The notes beneath the pieces are model-generated. The model saw nothing but the letters and a program-made list of their open reading frames with translations, was not told where the DNA came from and searched no databases. DNA of 64,000 nt from NCBI RefSeq assembly GCF_039541915.1, contig NZ_BAABHD010000030.1, positions 225,379 to 289,378 of the forward strand. The letters run 5' to 3'. The position numbers and the translations under genes are program-made. This DNA is from Nibrella saemangeumensis. Its GTDB lineage: Bacteria > Bacteroidota > Bacteroidia > Cytophagales > Spirosomataceae. How positions within the stretch are numbered: the first letter of the stretch is position 1; every line of letters begins with the position of its first letter. Below are positions 43,522-52,612 of the stretch, piece after piece.

Positions 43522-44370
43522 ATGCCTTTTGCAATTGCCGTTCTAATAACTTGTCATAATAGAAAGGAAAAAACACTTTTATGTCTTCAACAGCTCTTTA
43601 AGCAAATCATTTTGATCAAAGAGTTCTCTTTCGACGTTTATTTAGTTGATGATGCTAGCAGCGATGGAACAACTGAAGCAGTAAACTTAATTTTTCCAAA
43701 TGTTATAGTTATAAAAGGAAATGGTAATCTTTTTTGGAATAGAGGTATGCATTTAGCTTGGTCTTATGCAAGTAACTTAAAAGATTATGATTTTTTTTTA
43801 TGGTTGAATGATGATTCATTTTTAGAGCCATTCGCAATGCAAGAGCTTCTTGAATGCGAGAACTTTAAATCTCAATTTGTGATCGTCTGCGGTGCGCTTT
43901 GTTCAGCTGTAGATGGAACATTTTCATATGGTGGAAGATCTTCTGTTGGTGATAATATTGTTCCTAATGGTTCTTTTCAAAATTGTTCTTTTATTAACGG
44001 TAACTGTGTTCTTATAAGTAAAAGAGTATTCCATTTAGTTGGCAATTTAGATCCCTTTTACCCACACGCTATTGGAGACATTGATTATGGACTAAGAGCT
44101 CTTAAACTTGGAGTGAAAATTATTACTACTCGTAAATACATTGGATTTTGTGAGCGTAATACATCATCGCCGAAATGGTGTTCTCCTAAACTAAATCTAT
44201 ATGAAAGGTTAAAGATTCTTTATTCTCCTCTTGGCTATAGCCATCCCTTTTTCTTTTTTAGATTTGAATTAAAACATTTTGGTCTTTTCATAGCTCTTAA
44301 GCATTTTTTTACAATTCATTTGCGTATGTTTTCTCCAAATCTTTGGAGAACCCTAAAAAACCTTACCTGA
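43522..44370 (+). CDS. GT2-family glycosyltransferase (rhamnosyltransferase-like)
   Basis: A 282-residue GT-A protein: VLITCHNRKEKTLLCLQQL, VYLVDDASSDGTTEAV, GNLFWNRGMHLAWSYA, FFLWLNDDSFLEPFAM (DDS in place of DxD) and FYPHAIGDIDYGLRALK. These are features of the GT2 branch around WbbL rhamnosyltransferases. It is the last gene of the plus-strand cluster; the ISL3 element begins 11 nt after its stop. Confidence 0.85.
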   Translation: MPFAIAVLITCHNRKEKTLLCLQQLFKQIILIKEFSFDVYLVDDASSDGTTEAVNLIFPNVIVIKGNGNLFWNRGMHLAWSYASNLKDYDFFLWLNDDSFLEPFAMQELLECENFKSQFVIVCGALCSAVDGTFSYGGRSSVGDNIVPNGSFQNCSFINGNCVLISKRVFHLVGNLDPFYPHAIGDIDYGLRALKLGVKIITTRKYIGFCERNTSSPKWCSPKLNLYERLKILYSPLGYSHPFFFFRFELKHFGLFIALKHFFTIHLRMFSPNLWRTLKNLT

Positions 44371-44416
44371 TTATAAATTGTGTATTTCGGAGATGCTGGT
44401 TCTGATTCACTTTCGG

Positions 44417-44885
44417 TGAGTAGTGCAATTTCGGCATAGTACCCGTCGGCGTAACAGGTCGAAACCTGCTCGTCCGTACATCTGCCATTTCACGGTTACA
44501 AGCGGTTCACCTGACCTTCTGTTTGCCCGTTATTCCTGGTCGTATAAACGCCTGCTCAACAGCCGCATAATCCTGCCGAAGACCCCGCACAAACCATGCC
44601 TAAGCCGACACTTGTTCAGCCGCATCATACCACCTAGCTAACCCATCCGCCGACTTTAGCTTTATCAATTGCCGAAATTGCTCACTTAATTCATGCACCT
44701 GGCTAATCGATTCGTGCTGCTCTAATAAGTGAGTCAGAAAAGCGTGTTCGTCAGCTGACCAGTTTTCCGGTACTTGGTTCAGTAATCGACTGATTCGACG
44801 ACTGCTGTAACTGCTGGCTTTGCGGGCGGGTGGCGATACAGGTTCTGGCTCTAACCGAGGATTGGTTGAACTTGCTACATTTGAC
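44417..44885 (-). pseudogene. ISL3 transposase, C-terminal part
   Basis: The minus-strand frame starting just left of the IS3 insertion encodes RISRLLNQVPENWSADEHAF and HELSEQFRQLIKLKSADGLA, which match the C-terminal helical region of ISL3 transposases. An in-frame stop at about 44600 cuts the frame, but recognisable coding continues beyond it with LRQDYAAVEQAF and MADVRTSRF. It is the displaced end of the gene at 46124-47323. Confidence 0.75.
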
Positions 44886-44931
44886 TGGAGACTTTTTTTG
44901 AGCAGATTTGGGGGCAAACTTCAATTTGACC

Positions 44932-45234
44932 ATGGTTAAACGACGTGCATATGACGAAGCCTTCAAGGAAATGGCTGTCGAGTTATCGTATGCCAAAGAC
45001 TCCATTCAAGAGGCCGCTCGCGAATTGGGCATTGATCCGGGGCGAATCAGAAAGTGGAGGCAGCGGCACAAAAAAAATGATCCGACTCTGCCGGCCACTA
45101 CCTCATTTACGGACGAGCAGCAACAGATCAGAAGGTTGCAACGGGAGCTTCGAGAAGCACAACTGGAGCGCGATATACTAAAAAAGGCAGTCAGGATCTT
45201 CTCCAGGGGCGACGGGAAATATTCCGATTTATAA
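44932..45234 (+). CDS. IS3 transposase OrfA
   Basis: A 100-residue protein from the ATG at 44932, MVKRRAYDEAFKEMAVELSY. The HTH is in SIQEAARELGIDPGRIRKWR, followed by a leucine-zipper-like helix ending QLERDILKKAVRIFS. It binds the IS ends in the family. The slippery sequence at 45180-45186 lies within its 3' part and directs production of the OrfAB fusion. Confidence 0.9.
   Translation: MVKRRAYDEAFKEMAVELSYAKDSIQEAARELGIDPGRIRKWRQRHKKNDPTLPATTSFTDEQQQIRRLQRELREAQLERDILKKAVRIFSRGDGKYSDL
45180..45186 (+). promoter_or_regulatory. Programmed -1 frameshift site (A AAA AAG)
   Basis: A AAA AAG lies in the orfA frame as CTA AAA AAG. Slipping back one base moves ribosomes to the orfB frame, which is open from here and reads GRREIFRFIKENAKLFPVEK before the first orfB methionine. 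This is the canonical IS3-family fusion mechanism. Confidence 0.85.
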
Positions 45235-46113
45235 AGGAAAACGCTAAGCTATTTCCCGTTGAGAAGATGTGTAAGGTACTGAATGTAAGCAGCAGTGGTT
45301 ATTACTATTGGCGCAAGAATCCCGTAGGGGCCAGACAGCAGAGTCAGAATCAATTGGTGAACCACATCCGACGAGTGCATACCAAAAGCAAATCTCGCTA
45401 CGGCAGCCCCCGGATTGCGGATGAGCTCCGCGAGCAGGGGGTGAAAGCCTCCCGTAACCGCATAGCCAGACTCATGCGGAAGGTAGGTATTCGCAGCATC
45501 ATGTATAAAAAGTACCGGGTGCAGACCACTGAGTCAAATCATGACTACCCAATAGCTAAAAACCTACTGAACAGAGAGTTCACGGCCGATAAGCCAGGAC
45601 AAAAGTGGGTGTCAGACATTACTTATATTGCTACGGGTCAGGGTTGGCTTTACCTGACTGCGATTTTAGATCTGGCCGACCGAAAAGTGGTTGGTTGGGC
45701 CCTAAGTGATAGTCTCAAAGCGGTAGACACAAGTGTGGCAGCTTGGCGTATGGCTCTCACAAACAGAGCGATAGACGGTCGGCTTATATTTCACTGCGCC
45801 GGCAGCCCGGTCAGACCGAGGTATTCAATACGCCTGTACGGAATTTAAGGATGAACTAAAAAACTTACCGGTTGAGCAAAGTATGAGCCGCAAAGGAAAC
45901 TGCTGGGATAACGCAGTAGCCGAGAGCTTTTTCAAGACACTCAAGTGTGAGATGGTAAACTATACTTATTTTGCGACGCGGGCAGCAGCTCGGTTGGCCA
46001 CCTTTGAGTATATCGAGGGTTGGTACAACCGCCGACGGAAACATTCGGTGCTGAATTACCGGACGCCCAGTCAACAGGAGTCTTATTTTTACACTTCCTC
46101 AATGGCTGCCTAA
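45186..46113 (+). pseudogene. IS3 transposase OrfB, frameshifted by a 16-nt insertion
   Basis: The frame holds the HTH_21 and rve integrase core: KYRVQTTESNHDYPIAKNLL, QKWVSDITYIATGQGWLYLT (first catalytic Asp) and ILDLADRKVVGWALSDSLK. At about 45796-45811 an extra 16 nt (TGCGCCGGCAGCCCGG) falls between the His codon and the expected SDRG motif, so the frame terminates at 45848. The remainder continues in another frame with DRGIQYACTEFKDELKN, WDNAVAESFFKTLK (catalytic Glu) and YNRRRKHSVLNYRTP. Removing 16 nt would restore one frame. Confidence 0.85.
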
Positions 46114-46123
46114 AAAATCTCCA

Positions 46124-47323
46124 CTATACTGTTGCAAGTCCAGGTCGATAGAAAATTAGCCAAGATCGTATAGCTACCATTATAGCCAAAGGCTTTGATC
46201 TCCGTTAACTGTTCTTTCACATTGGTTGGGCCCTCCAGCCATCGACTGTGCAGATAGCCCTCATAGAGGAACAGGTTCGAGCGTTTTGTCGTTGGACGGG
46301 GCATAAAGCTATCCTGCTGCCAATAGCGTTTGACCGTATTGCGGGAGATGCCCAGATGCCGGGCAATCGCCCGTATGCCATGGCCTTCTGCCTGAAGCTG
46401 TTTGACTTTATGATACCTTCCATAAGGCTTGGAGGCTGGATCTACTCGGCATGTCGTCATGAGTTTTGACAAGTCATGGTGCCAGGTCAGTGAGGGCGGT
46501 AGCTGCTTTTCAGTCAGTGGCAGGTCTGGCCTAGGCGTATCAAGTGTTGGCAGAGTTGCCAGGATTGACTGGTTGATGTTCTCTCCTGGGTGTCCAGAAA
46601 GCGTTCCATCACTTCGGAAAGGTTAGCCAACAAATGCCAGCGGTCGGCTACCTGAACAGCTTGGGGGCAAGCAGTGGTAATAGCATTGGCATATACACTC
46701 GAACGATCTCGTGTGATTAACTCAATGCCCGGATGAAGGCCAAGCCAATCTTCCAGAGTCTTGCCTTCCCGGTTTGGTAAGACATCGATCGGTTGATGCC
46801 GATCCAAATCGATTAGAATGGCGCCGTAGCGTCGCCCTTTTCTAAAGGCAAAAGTATCCACCCCCACGCGCTTCGGCATGTGCTGAGTTTGGACAACCGT
46901 TTTATGGCTGATCCTCAATAAGGTAGAGTAGTTAACTGGCTGACTCGTTAGGGCACAGAGTCGGGCAGCCGGCCGAGCACCGGTTTGCAAGGCAATGGCC
47001 TGCAATGGCTGCTCGGCTCGGTTTAGCCGACGATCATAAGGACAGAAGTAGGCCGGTGCGGTCTGGGCGAAAATCTTACGGGTGCAGTTGCTATTGCGAC
47101 AGAAGAACTTTCGCAGATGAACTCGCAGGGAAACGGCTTTACCGCAGATAGGCAAGTCAGTTAGGGTTCGCTGGTAGAAGCTGTGTACCTGGTTAGCGGG
47201 AGTCTGGCATGCCGGACAGCAGCCTACGTTCTGAGTGGCTATCAGGCCAATCTGGATAGTACTTTCACCGATGTGCTGGTCGGTGAATTGAAAGTGATCA
47301 GGCAGAAGCAGAGACAAGTCCAT
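46124..47323 (-). pseudogene. ISL3 transposase, N-terminal and central part
   Basis: From the ATG at 47323 (MDLSLLLPDHFQFTDQHIGE) the frame has the zinc-ribbon (CCPACQ...CRNSNC) and the DDE core start KRVGVDTFAFRKGRRYG, followed by IELITRDRSSVYANAI and VADRWHLLANLSEVME. The frame breaks at about 46500. Coding resumes in another frame with the second HTH (IRAIARHLGISRNTVKRYW) and GSYTILANFL, which ends at the IS3 insertion at 46123. The C-terminus is at 44417-44885. Confidence 0.85.
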
Positions 47324-47393
47324 GCCTCGAACTTGGGAAAATATCACCTTTTCACCGAGAGTGAATCAGAACCAGTTTACTCCGAAATACTCA

Positions 47394-47510
47394 GATGTAT
47401 TAGCAAAGTACTTGCTTCCACCAAGAAGTGGTTACGGCTTAAGGGGGCAGGTCACAAAGTATAAGATTCCATCAGGAAGTGGTCACTGCTTAGGGGAGCA
47501 GGACAAGACA
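47394..47510 (-). mobile_element. Terminal remnants of an IS3-type element, two tandem copies
   Basis: Two direct copies (about 47403-47452 and 47467-47508) resemble the reverse complement of 58469-58518, the orfB-side end of the degenerate IS3 element. Shared blocks are TTCCACCA(A/G)GAAGTG and CTTA(A/G)GGG(G/A)GCAGG. The ISL3 element lies directly against the first copy. The second copy ends at the stop codon of the methyltransferase gene (47511). Confidence 0.6.
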
Positions 47511-48167
47511 CTATGTCTTGATAGCCACAACTCTACTTTGAGCTAGACTTGAAGCGGTTAAATATCCATAAATCTTACAAAAAGTATTAAAAACCGGTTT
47601 CCCAAACTTTGCTATTAACCTATACTTTGGTGGCCACCTATGAAATAAAGATTTTGACTCCAGCACATTATATCCCGCAGATTCAAACAAATTACCTAAA
47701 CACATTGGACTCCAAGTATACAAATGGTGATTTAGGTCTTTAGCTTTATATTTATGATATACTCCTTCTGAGGGTACGACAAATATTATTTTACCACCTG
47801 GCTTTAACTTTTGCCTTAAAGCTATTAATTCATCTAATGGGCGTGATGTATGCTCAAGTACATGATTTGAAATTATAATATCTGCCCATTCATCTGGTAC
47901 GTCTTCGTAAGACCCAATTATTTTTATTCCGTTTAGTTTAGCCACTTGACGTGCCGATTCATTTACTTCAATTCCTATCTTTGCACCGCAATTAAGTTGC
48001 TTTAATAAATATCCTCCTCCACATCCAAAGTCTATAACTTTATCAGTTGAAGTTATATACTTTTGAAATTTATCTTTGTTAGCCCACCCTCCAAATTCTC
48101 CTATCTTCCGCTGGTACCTAAAATAATCTTCATTATAAACCTTTTGGGTTTGTTCAAGTGTTTTCAT
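47511..48167 (-). CDS. Class I SAM-dependent methyltransferase
   Basis: A 218-residue protein with the SAM motif VIDFGCGGGYLLKQL (about residue 44-58), IGIEVNESARQVA, ADIIISNHVLEHTSRPLDEL and LKPGGKIIFVVPSEG. It resembles Methyltransf_11/23 enzymes that modify sugars or glycan intermediates. Its stop codon (TAG at 47511-47513) abuts the IS remnant, so its last residues may derive from that insertion; the fold itself appears complete. It is the distal gene of the third polysaccharide block. Confidence 0.83.
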   Translation of the reverse strand: MKTLEQTQKVYNEDYFRYQRKIGEFGGWANKDKFQKYITSTDKVIDFGCGGGYLLKQLNCGAKIGIEVNESARQVAKLNGIKIIGSYEDVPDEWADIIISNHVLEHTSRPLDELIALRQKLKPGGKIIFVVPSEGVYHKYKAKDLNHHLYTWSPMCLGNLFESAGYNVLESKSLFHRWPPKYRLIAKFGKPVFNTFCKIYGYLTASSLAQSRVVAIKT

Positions 48168-48260
48168 GGTCTTTTCTTTTTAACTTCTTGATAATGCTAG
48201 CCAATAGGAAATAAAGCAACTGTTAATTTTTAATAGTTAAGTTTTCTTGCCATTCTCAAT

Positions 48261-49430
48261 TTACTTCCTTCTGATTACCTCCTTGTAAACTTTCAATTGA
48301 GTTTGCAATACTGCTTCTTCTGTATAGTTTTCTATATACAAAGCCCTTGATAGATTAAATTTATTTAAGTTCTTTTCTGTTTCTTGAACTTCTTTAACTT
48401 TTTCAATTAATGATTGAGAGTCATTTGTCTTAAATTTATAACCACTTTCATTTACAATTAAGTTTAAATTTGGAGAATCCGAATGAATAACTACAGTGCC
48501 TGTTGAAAAAGCTTCCAATATTATTGTTGGTAACCCTTCATAACATATTGATGGAACGATCACTGCACTACTCTTTTTAAGTTCGTTTACAACAACTTCT
48601 TTTGGCTGTTGACCTAAATATTTAATATTGTTATTATTTAGAACGGCATTTTCTACATCTAGCCTTAAAGGTCCATCACCAATTATTTTTATTGTAAAAT
48701 TATATTCTTTTGCTGCTTGTATCAAAGTTCTTATACCTTTTTCTTGGGATAACCTCCCTACGTACAGAAAAAAATTTTCTCGGCTATTTTGTTCATTATA
48801 CCCATAATCTGGTACCGCATTTGGCTTTACAACTATTTGGCTTGGCAATAAGCGTAATGATGAATTTAAAATTTTCTCCCTTGCAAAGTTTGTTAATACA
48901 ATAAACTTATCTATTCTTTTCCAAGTTCCTATTAATTTATGAATAGCTACTGTTGCGGTTAACTGAGCAGTCTGAAGTCTTGACTCTCGAAAACATTTGT
49001 TTCGGATCCCGTCAAATGGTAATATTTTGTTTGTGCATTTCTCACATGGTATTTCACCTGAACGCATTAGCATTCCACTTGAGCATACTAGCCGGTAATT
49101 GTGAAGTGTCATTACTACCGGTATGCCACAATCCTTTATAGTCTTTATGATTGCGGGTGATGCTGTGTAGAATAAATTGTGAATATGAACAATATTAGGT
49201 TTAAAATTTTCTAATACATCTTTTAGTATTTTTATAGATTGTACATTATAAATTGTTGTGTATCCAATTTTTAATTTATTTATAATAGTTCCTTTATCAA
49301 ACCCGTTATTATTGAATAATAAGCATTCGACTGTAATTCCATACTCCCGCAACATAGCTACTTCTTGCTCAAAAACCACATCTTCTCCTCCAGAATTTTG
49401 ATAGTAGTTATGGATAAAAAGCACTCTCAT
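48261..49430 (-). CDS. GT4-family glycosyltransferase
   Basis: A 389-residue GT-B protein: MRVLFIHNYYQNSGGEDVVF (Gly-Gly acceptor loop), PNIVHIHNLF, VMTLHNYRLVCSSGMLMR, and the donor domain FLYVGRLSQEKGIRTLIQA. The catalytic region VPSICYEGLPTIILEAFSTG gives E-x7-E near residue 295. It has the retaining mechanism of GT4; the donor is unknown. The ATG overlaps the stop of the upstream GT2 gene by 4 nt (49427-49430), indicating translational coupling. Confidence 0.88.
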   Translation of the reverse strand: MRVLFIHNYYQNSGGEDVVFEQEVAMLREYGITVECLLFNNNGFDKGTIINKLKIGYTTIYNVQSIKILKDVLENFKPNIVHIHNLFYTASPAIIKTIKDCGIPVVMTLHNYRLVCSSGMLMRSGEIPCEKCTNKILPFDGIRNKCFRESRLQTAQLTATVAIHKLIGTWKRIDKFIVLTNFAREKILNSSLRLLPSQIVVKPNAVPDYGYNEQNSRENFFLYVGRLSQEKGIRTLIQAAKEYNFTIKIIGDGPLRLDVENAVLNNNNIKYLGQQPKEVVVNELKKSSAVIVPSICYEGLPTIILEAFSTGTVVIHSDSPNLNLIVNESGYKFKTNDSQSLIEKVKEVQETEKNLNKFNLSRALYIENYTEEAVLQTQLKVYKEVIRRK

Positions 49431-50380
49431 CTCGTTGTATTTAGAAAATAGTTACTCTTTGAACGTACACCTATATAGGTTTTTAAGCGGTTAATTAACC
49501 TTATTTTAAAACTAAACTGCTTCTGTACTTGCTTTAAATAATAATTTTTAAGGATTGGATCTAATGGTAAGTTAAATTCCCGTTCAAGTCCTTTATCTAG
49601 TATTGTCTGGTATCTATTAAAGACTTTTGTGTGAGTAGCTTCATCAGAAAAACCAATATTTTGTACTTTTGATATTGTAGGATACAATGTTAAACCTCCA
49701 AATTTATATTGACTGTAGCACCAGCGAATTGCCCACGAATTAATTTCACCATTTTGTTGTCTTTGCAACATACTTGCTAAGTCCGCACCACCTTGGTTAA
49801 AAGCTTTGCGATGCTCTGGTGTGCTCATGAACATTTTGTAATCTACCACGTCCCAATCAGCTTTCTTCCAACGATCGGCCCATGTAGCCCAGCCCCACGA
49901 CCCTGTTCTCGGAAACAAATATACATCAAAAGGATAATCATGAGGACGCTTTATTGGAAAAGTGTACCCTGCAATTGAGAAAACCATAGTGTTACTTTCA
50001 TATTGATTTAAACTATGGTTCATGTAGTCGAGAAAGTTAGGACTTGTTTGTAAATCATCTTCTAATACGATTACATTTGAATATTTTAACAATACTTGTG
50101 ATACTCCAGTAATCACGGACTCAGCTAGCCCATGATTACATTCAGCATAATACCGATGAACTTGCTTAAAGCCAGACATATTATTAATAATCCTTCGGAC
50201 CTTTTCAACTTTTGGTATGTCGTCCAGTTTACGGGGGCCATCTGAGAACACATGAATTTCACTTTCGTTTGCAAGATAATTAGCTTGGAGCGCTTCAATA
50301 GTTTGCTTAAGCTCATTAGCTCTGTTGTAAGCAAAAAGAACAATCGGTGCTAAAGTAGAAATCTTGGCACTCATTTTCAT
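49427..50380 (-). CDS. GT2-like sugar transferase
   Basis: A 317-residue protein. It has PIVLFAYNRANELKQTIEAL, IHVFSDGPRKLDDI (residues about 42-55), NVIVLEDDLQTSPNFLDYMN (EDD metal-binding motif near residue 105) and FPRTGSWGWATWADRWKK, with WGWATW as the family's most distinctive block. It resembles GT2 sugar transferases found in O-antigen and capsule loci that use UDP-HexNAc or similar donors. It follows gmd by 22 nt in the minus-strand operon. Confidence 0.85.
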   Translation of the reverse strand: MKMSAKISTLAPIVLFAYNRANELKQTIEALQANYLANESEIHVFSDGPRKLDDIPKVEKVRRIINNMSGFKQVHRYYAECNHGLAESVITGVSQVLLKYSNVIVLEDDLQTSPNFLDYMNHSLNQYESNTMVFSIAGYTFPIKRPHDYPFDVYLFPRTGSWGWATWADRWKKADWDVVDYKMFMSTPEHRKAFNQGGADLASMLQRQQNGEINSWAIRWCYSQYKFGGLTLYPTISKVQNIGFSDEATHTKVFNRYQTILDKGLEREFNLPLDPILKNYYLKQVQKQFSFKIRLINRLKTYIGVRSKSNYFLNTTR

Positions 50381-50402
50381 GAAACGTTACAGGTAGCTTG
50401 GG

Positions 50403-51515
50403 CTATTCAAAATAGTTAAGAATCTGATGGCCACTTTCAGCTAGTAACTGGTCTCGGCGAAACAGATCGATATCGGCTAACATCATATCTTTGACCAAAG
50501 CCGGTAGATCGTACTTCGGTTTCCAGCCTAATCTAGTCATAGCTTTGGTCGGGTCGCCCAGCAAGAGATCTACTTCCGTTGGACGGAAGTAACGAGGATC
50601 AATGCATAACACCTCTTTGCCAAATTCAATTGGGAAGTCAGGATTAATTGCGTTTACTACAAAAGCGCGCTCCGCTACACCTTCGCCCTCAAACGCCAAC
50701 TCAACACCAATTTCTGCAAATGCCATCCGAACAAAGTCACGGACACTGGTGGTTATTCCGGTCGCTATTACAAAATCCTCGGCCTGCTCCTGTTGCAGTA
50801 TCAGCCACATGGCTTCTACATAGTCTTTGGCATGACCCCAGTCGCGCAGCGAGTCCAGGTTTCCCAAGTAAACTTTATCCTGCAGACCCAGACCAATCCG
50901 GGCTACGGCACGGGTGATTTTGCGGGTCACGAAGGTTTCGCCCCGCAGCGGAGACTCATGGTTGAAGAGGATACCGTTGCAGGCGTACATATTGTAAGCC
51001 TCCCGGTAGTTGACCGTTATCCAATAGCCGTACAGTTTGGCCACTGCATAGGGCGAGCGGGGGTAAAAAGGCGTCGTTTCCGACTGCGCATGCCCCTGCA
51101 CCCCTCCATACAACTCAGAGGTAGAGGCCTGGTAGATGCGTGTCTTGTGGGTTAAGCCCAGCAGCCGCACCGCTTCCAGAATGCGAAGTGTACCGATGCC
51201 ATCGACCTGGGCCGTGTATTCCGGTTCATCGAAGCTGACGCGTACATGGGACATAGCACCCAGGTTGTATATTTCATCAGGCTGTACTTCCTGGATAATC
51301 CGGATGATGTTGGTAGAGTCGGCCAGATCGCCGTAATGCAGTTTAAAGCGTACTTTTGCTTCGTGGGGATCTTCGTAGAGATGATCGATGCGTTGGGTGT
51401 TGAATAAAGAAGTTCGGCGCTTGATACCGTGAACCTCATAGCCTTTTTCCAGCAGCAGTTCGGCCAGATAGGCACCATCCTGACCGGTAATGCCGGTGAT
51501 GAGGGCTTTTTTCAT
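50403..51515 (-). CDS. gmd: GDP-mannose 4,6-dehydratase
   Basis: A 370-residue short-chain dehydrogenase. It has the NADP-binding motif ITGITGQDGAYLAELLLEKG (residues 6-25), YNLGAMSHVRVSFDEPEYTA, the catalytic triad in QASTSELYGG and SPYAVAKLYGYW (Tyr-x3-Lys), and NHESPLRGETFVTRKI. It converts GDP-mannose to GDP-4-keto-6-deoxymannose, the precursor of GDP-L-fucose, GDP-rhamnose and GDP-perosamine. No Fcl, Rmd or Per enzyme is encoded in this window, so the next step lies elsewhere. A fucosyltransferase-like protein is encoded at 38867. This gene is much more GC-rich than its downstream neighbours. Confidence 0.97.
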   Translation of the reverse strand: MKKALITGITGQDGAYLAELLLEKGYEVHGIKRRTSLFNTQRIDHLYEDPHEAKVRFKLHYGDLADSTNIIRIIQEVQPDEIYNLGAMSHVRVSFDEPEYTAQVDGIGTLRILEAVRLLGLTHKTRIYQASTSELYGGVQGHAQSETTPFYPRSPYAVAKLYGYWITVNYREAYNMYACNGILFNHESPLRGETFVTRKITRAVARIGLGLQDKVYLGNLDSLRDWGHAKDYVEAMWLILQQEQAEDFVIATGITTSVRDFVRMAFAEIGVELAFEGEGVAERAFVVNAINPDFPIEFGKEVLCIDPRYFRPTEVDLLLGDPTKAMTRLGWKPKYDLPALVKDMMLADIDLFRRDQLLAESGHQILNYFE

Positions 51516-51559
51516 TTTATTAAGTACAAGTAAATAGTAACTATACGCAAATGATAAAT

Positions 51560-52348
51560 TTACCGGCGGGTCACCGCCTGGCGCAGAAAAAATAATATAT
51601 AGAGCGTGTTACCAATAGCATAGCGTTTAAACAAACGCCTGGGCTCCTGACCGAGCCGGTAAAGCCATTCGAAACCAGCCCGCTGCATCCACCCGGGGGC
51701 ACGGCTTACTTCGCCCGCCAACACCGGCAACGCGCCACCAATGCCTAACATAATAGCGGGAATGCGATTACGTACCTGCATCATCCATTTCTCCTGCTTG
51801 GGACAGCCCAGCGCAACCAGTACGAGTCTGGCCCCTGACCCCACAATCTGTTCTACAACTTCATCTTCTTCCTGGGCAGAGAGGTCACGAAAGGGGGGAG
51901 ACAACGTGCCGACGATGCGTAAACCAGGAAACAGCTGTTGGCAGGCAGCGGCAGTTCGTTCGAGTACATCTGATGTAGATCCGTAGAAAAACACCGGAAC
52001 ATCTTCCTGAGCTGCCTGCCGGAGGAGATTCGGTAAAAAGCTCATGCCACAAATCCGGTCCTGCTGCTGTTTATATAATGCTTTCAACGCCCAGACCAGA
52101 GGCATTCCGTCGGCAACTACCCAATCAGCGCCATTAACAGCTCGGGCATAGTCAGCATTCCGGGCCGCTTCAACGGTCATATGGGCATTGGCAAAACAGA
52201 CAACGCCCGAGTCGCCCCGGTGAGCCGCACCAATAACGGTTTGCTGGAAACTAGTATAAGAAGTAATAGCGATATTTAAGGAGATAACTTTCAGCCTGCG
52301 GCTTTCGACTGTAAAATCCGGCCGGACGAGGGGAGTAGAAACATCCAT
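51560..52348 (-). CDS. WecG/TagA/CpsF-family glycosyltransferase (GT26)
   Basis: A 262-residue protein with VCFANAHMTVEAARNADYAR and GADWVVADGMPLVWALKALY (the NAD/VADGxP core of GT26). VPVFFYGSTSDVLERTAAAC and RLVLVALGCPKQEKWMMQVR follow, with a C-terminal amphipathic region LYRLGQEPRRLFKRYAIGN that docks these enzymes to the membrane. The family transfers ManNAc(A) or similar to lipid-linked GlcNAc in early glycan assembly. It lies 44 nt upstream of gmd. Confidence 0.92.
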   Translation of the reverse strand: MDVSTPLVRPDFTVESRRLKVISLNIAITSYTSFQQTVIGAAHRGDSGVVCFANAHMTVEAARNADYARAVNGADWVVADGMPLVWALKALYKQQQDRICGMSFLPNLLRQAAQEDVPVFFYGSTSDVLERTAAACQQLFPGLRIVGTLSPPFRDLSAQEEDEVVEQIVGSGARLVLVALGCPKQEKWMMQVRNRIPAIMLGIGGALPVLAGEVSRAPGWMQRAGFEWLYRLGQEPRRLFKRYAIGNTLYILFFLRQAVTRR

Positions 52349-52612
52349 AAAAAGTTACGTAGATACGGTAAAGAGCTTATTGGAATACTTTGATGACGTT
52401 AAGTATATTGATTCTCTTATAGGAGGAGTATAAAGATATAGAATGAGTAGACTACAGTAAAATTAAAAAGTATAAATTTCGACGAATTCCGTTACAATTA
52501 TGTAAAATCCTGCTTATATACAATTAATACACTTTAGAGACTTACGCTACATTAAAATATGCACATTTATGGAAAATAATTGACACATGAGAAGTATTCT
52601 GGTAATATATTG

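Larger units (their letters stand above)
44886..46123 (+). mobile_element. IS3-family insertion sequence (about 1.24 kb)
   Basis: Ends at 44886 and 46123 both read TGGAGA followed by a T-run and a GCAG/AGCAG block in inverted orientation. It contains orfA (44932-45234) and orfB read by -1 frameshifting from slippery A AAA AAG at 45180-45186. It is inserted inside the ISL3 transposase gene. A clear 3-4 bp target duplication is not seen. OrfB carries a 16-nt insertion that breaks its frame, so this copy is probably immobile by itself. Confidence 0.85.
44382..47390. mobile_element. ISL3-family insertion sequence interrupted by an IS3 element
   Basis: Inverted ends at 44382 and 47390 share GTATTTCGGAG at their tips and CTGGTTCTGATTCACT internally. 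Between them lie two parts of one minus-strand ISL3-type transposase gene, split by the IS3 element at 44886-46123. The transposase also carries a frameshift near 46500 and in-frame stops near its C-terminus, so the element is inactive. No convincing 8-bp target duplication is visible. It sits at the junction between the plus-strand and minus-strand polysaccharide clusters. Confidence 0.78.

Noticed and set aside
47183..47546. Plus-strand frames of 93 and 74 residues
   Set aside because: They run across the ISL3 end and the IS3 end remnants, antisense to the transposase start and the methyltransferase stop.
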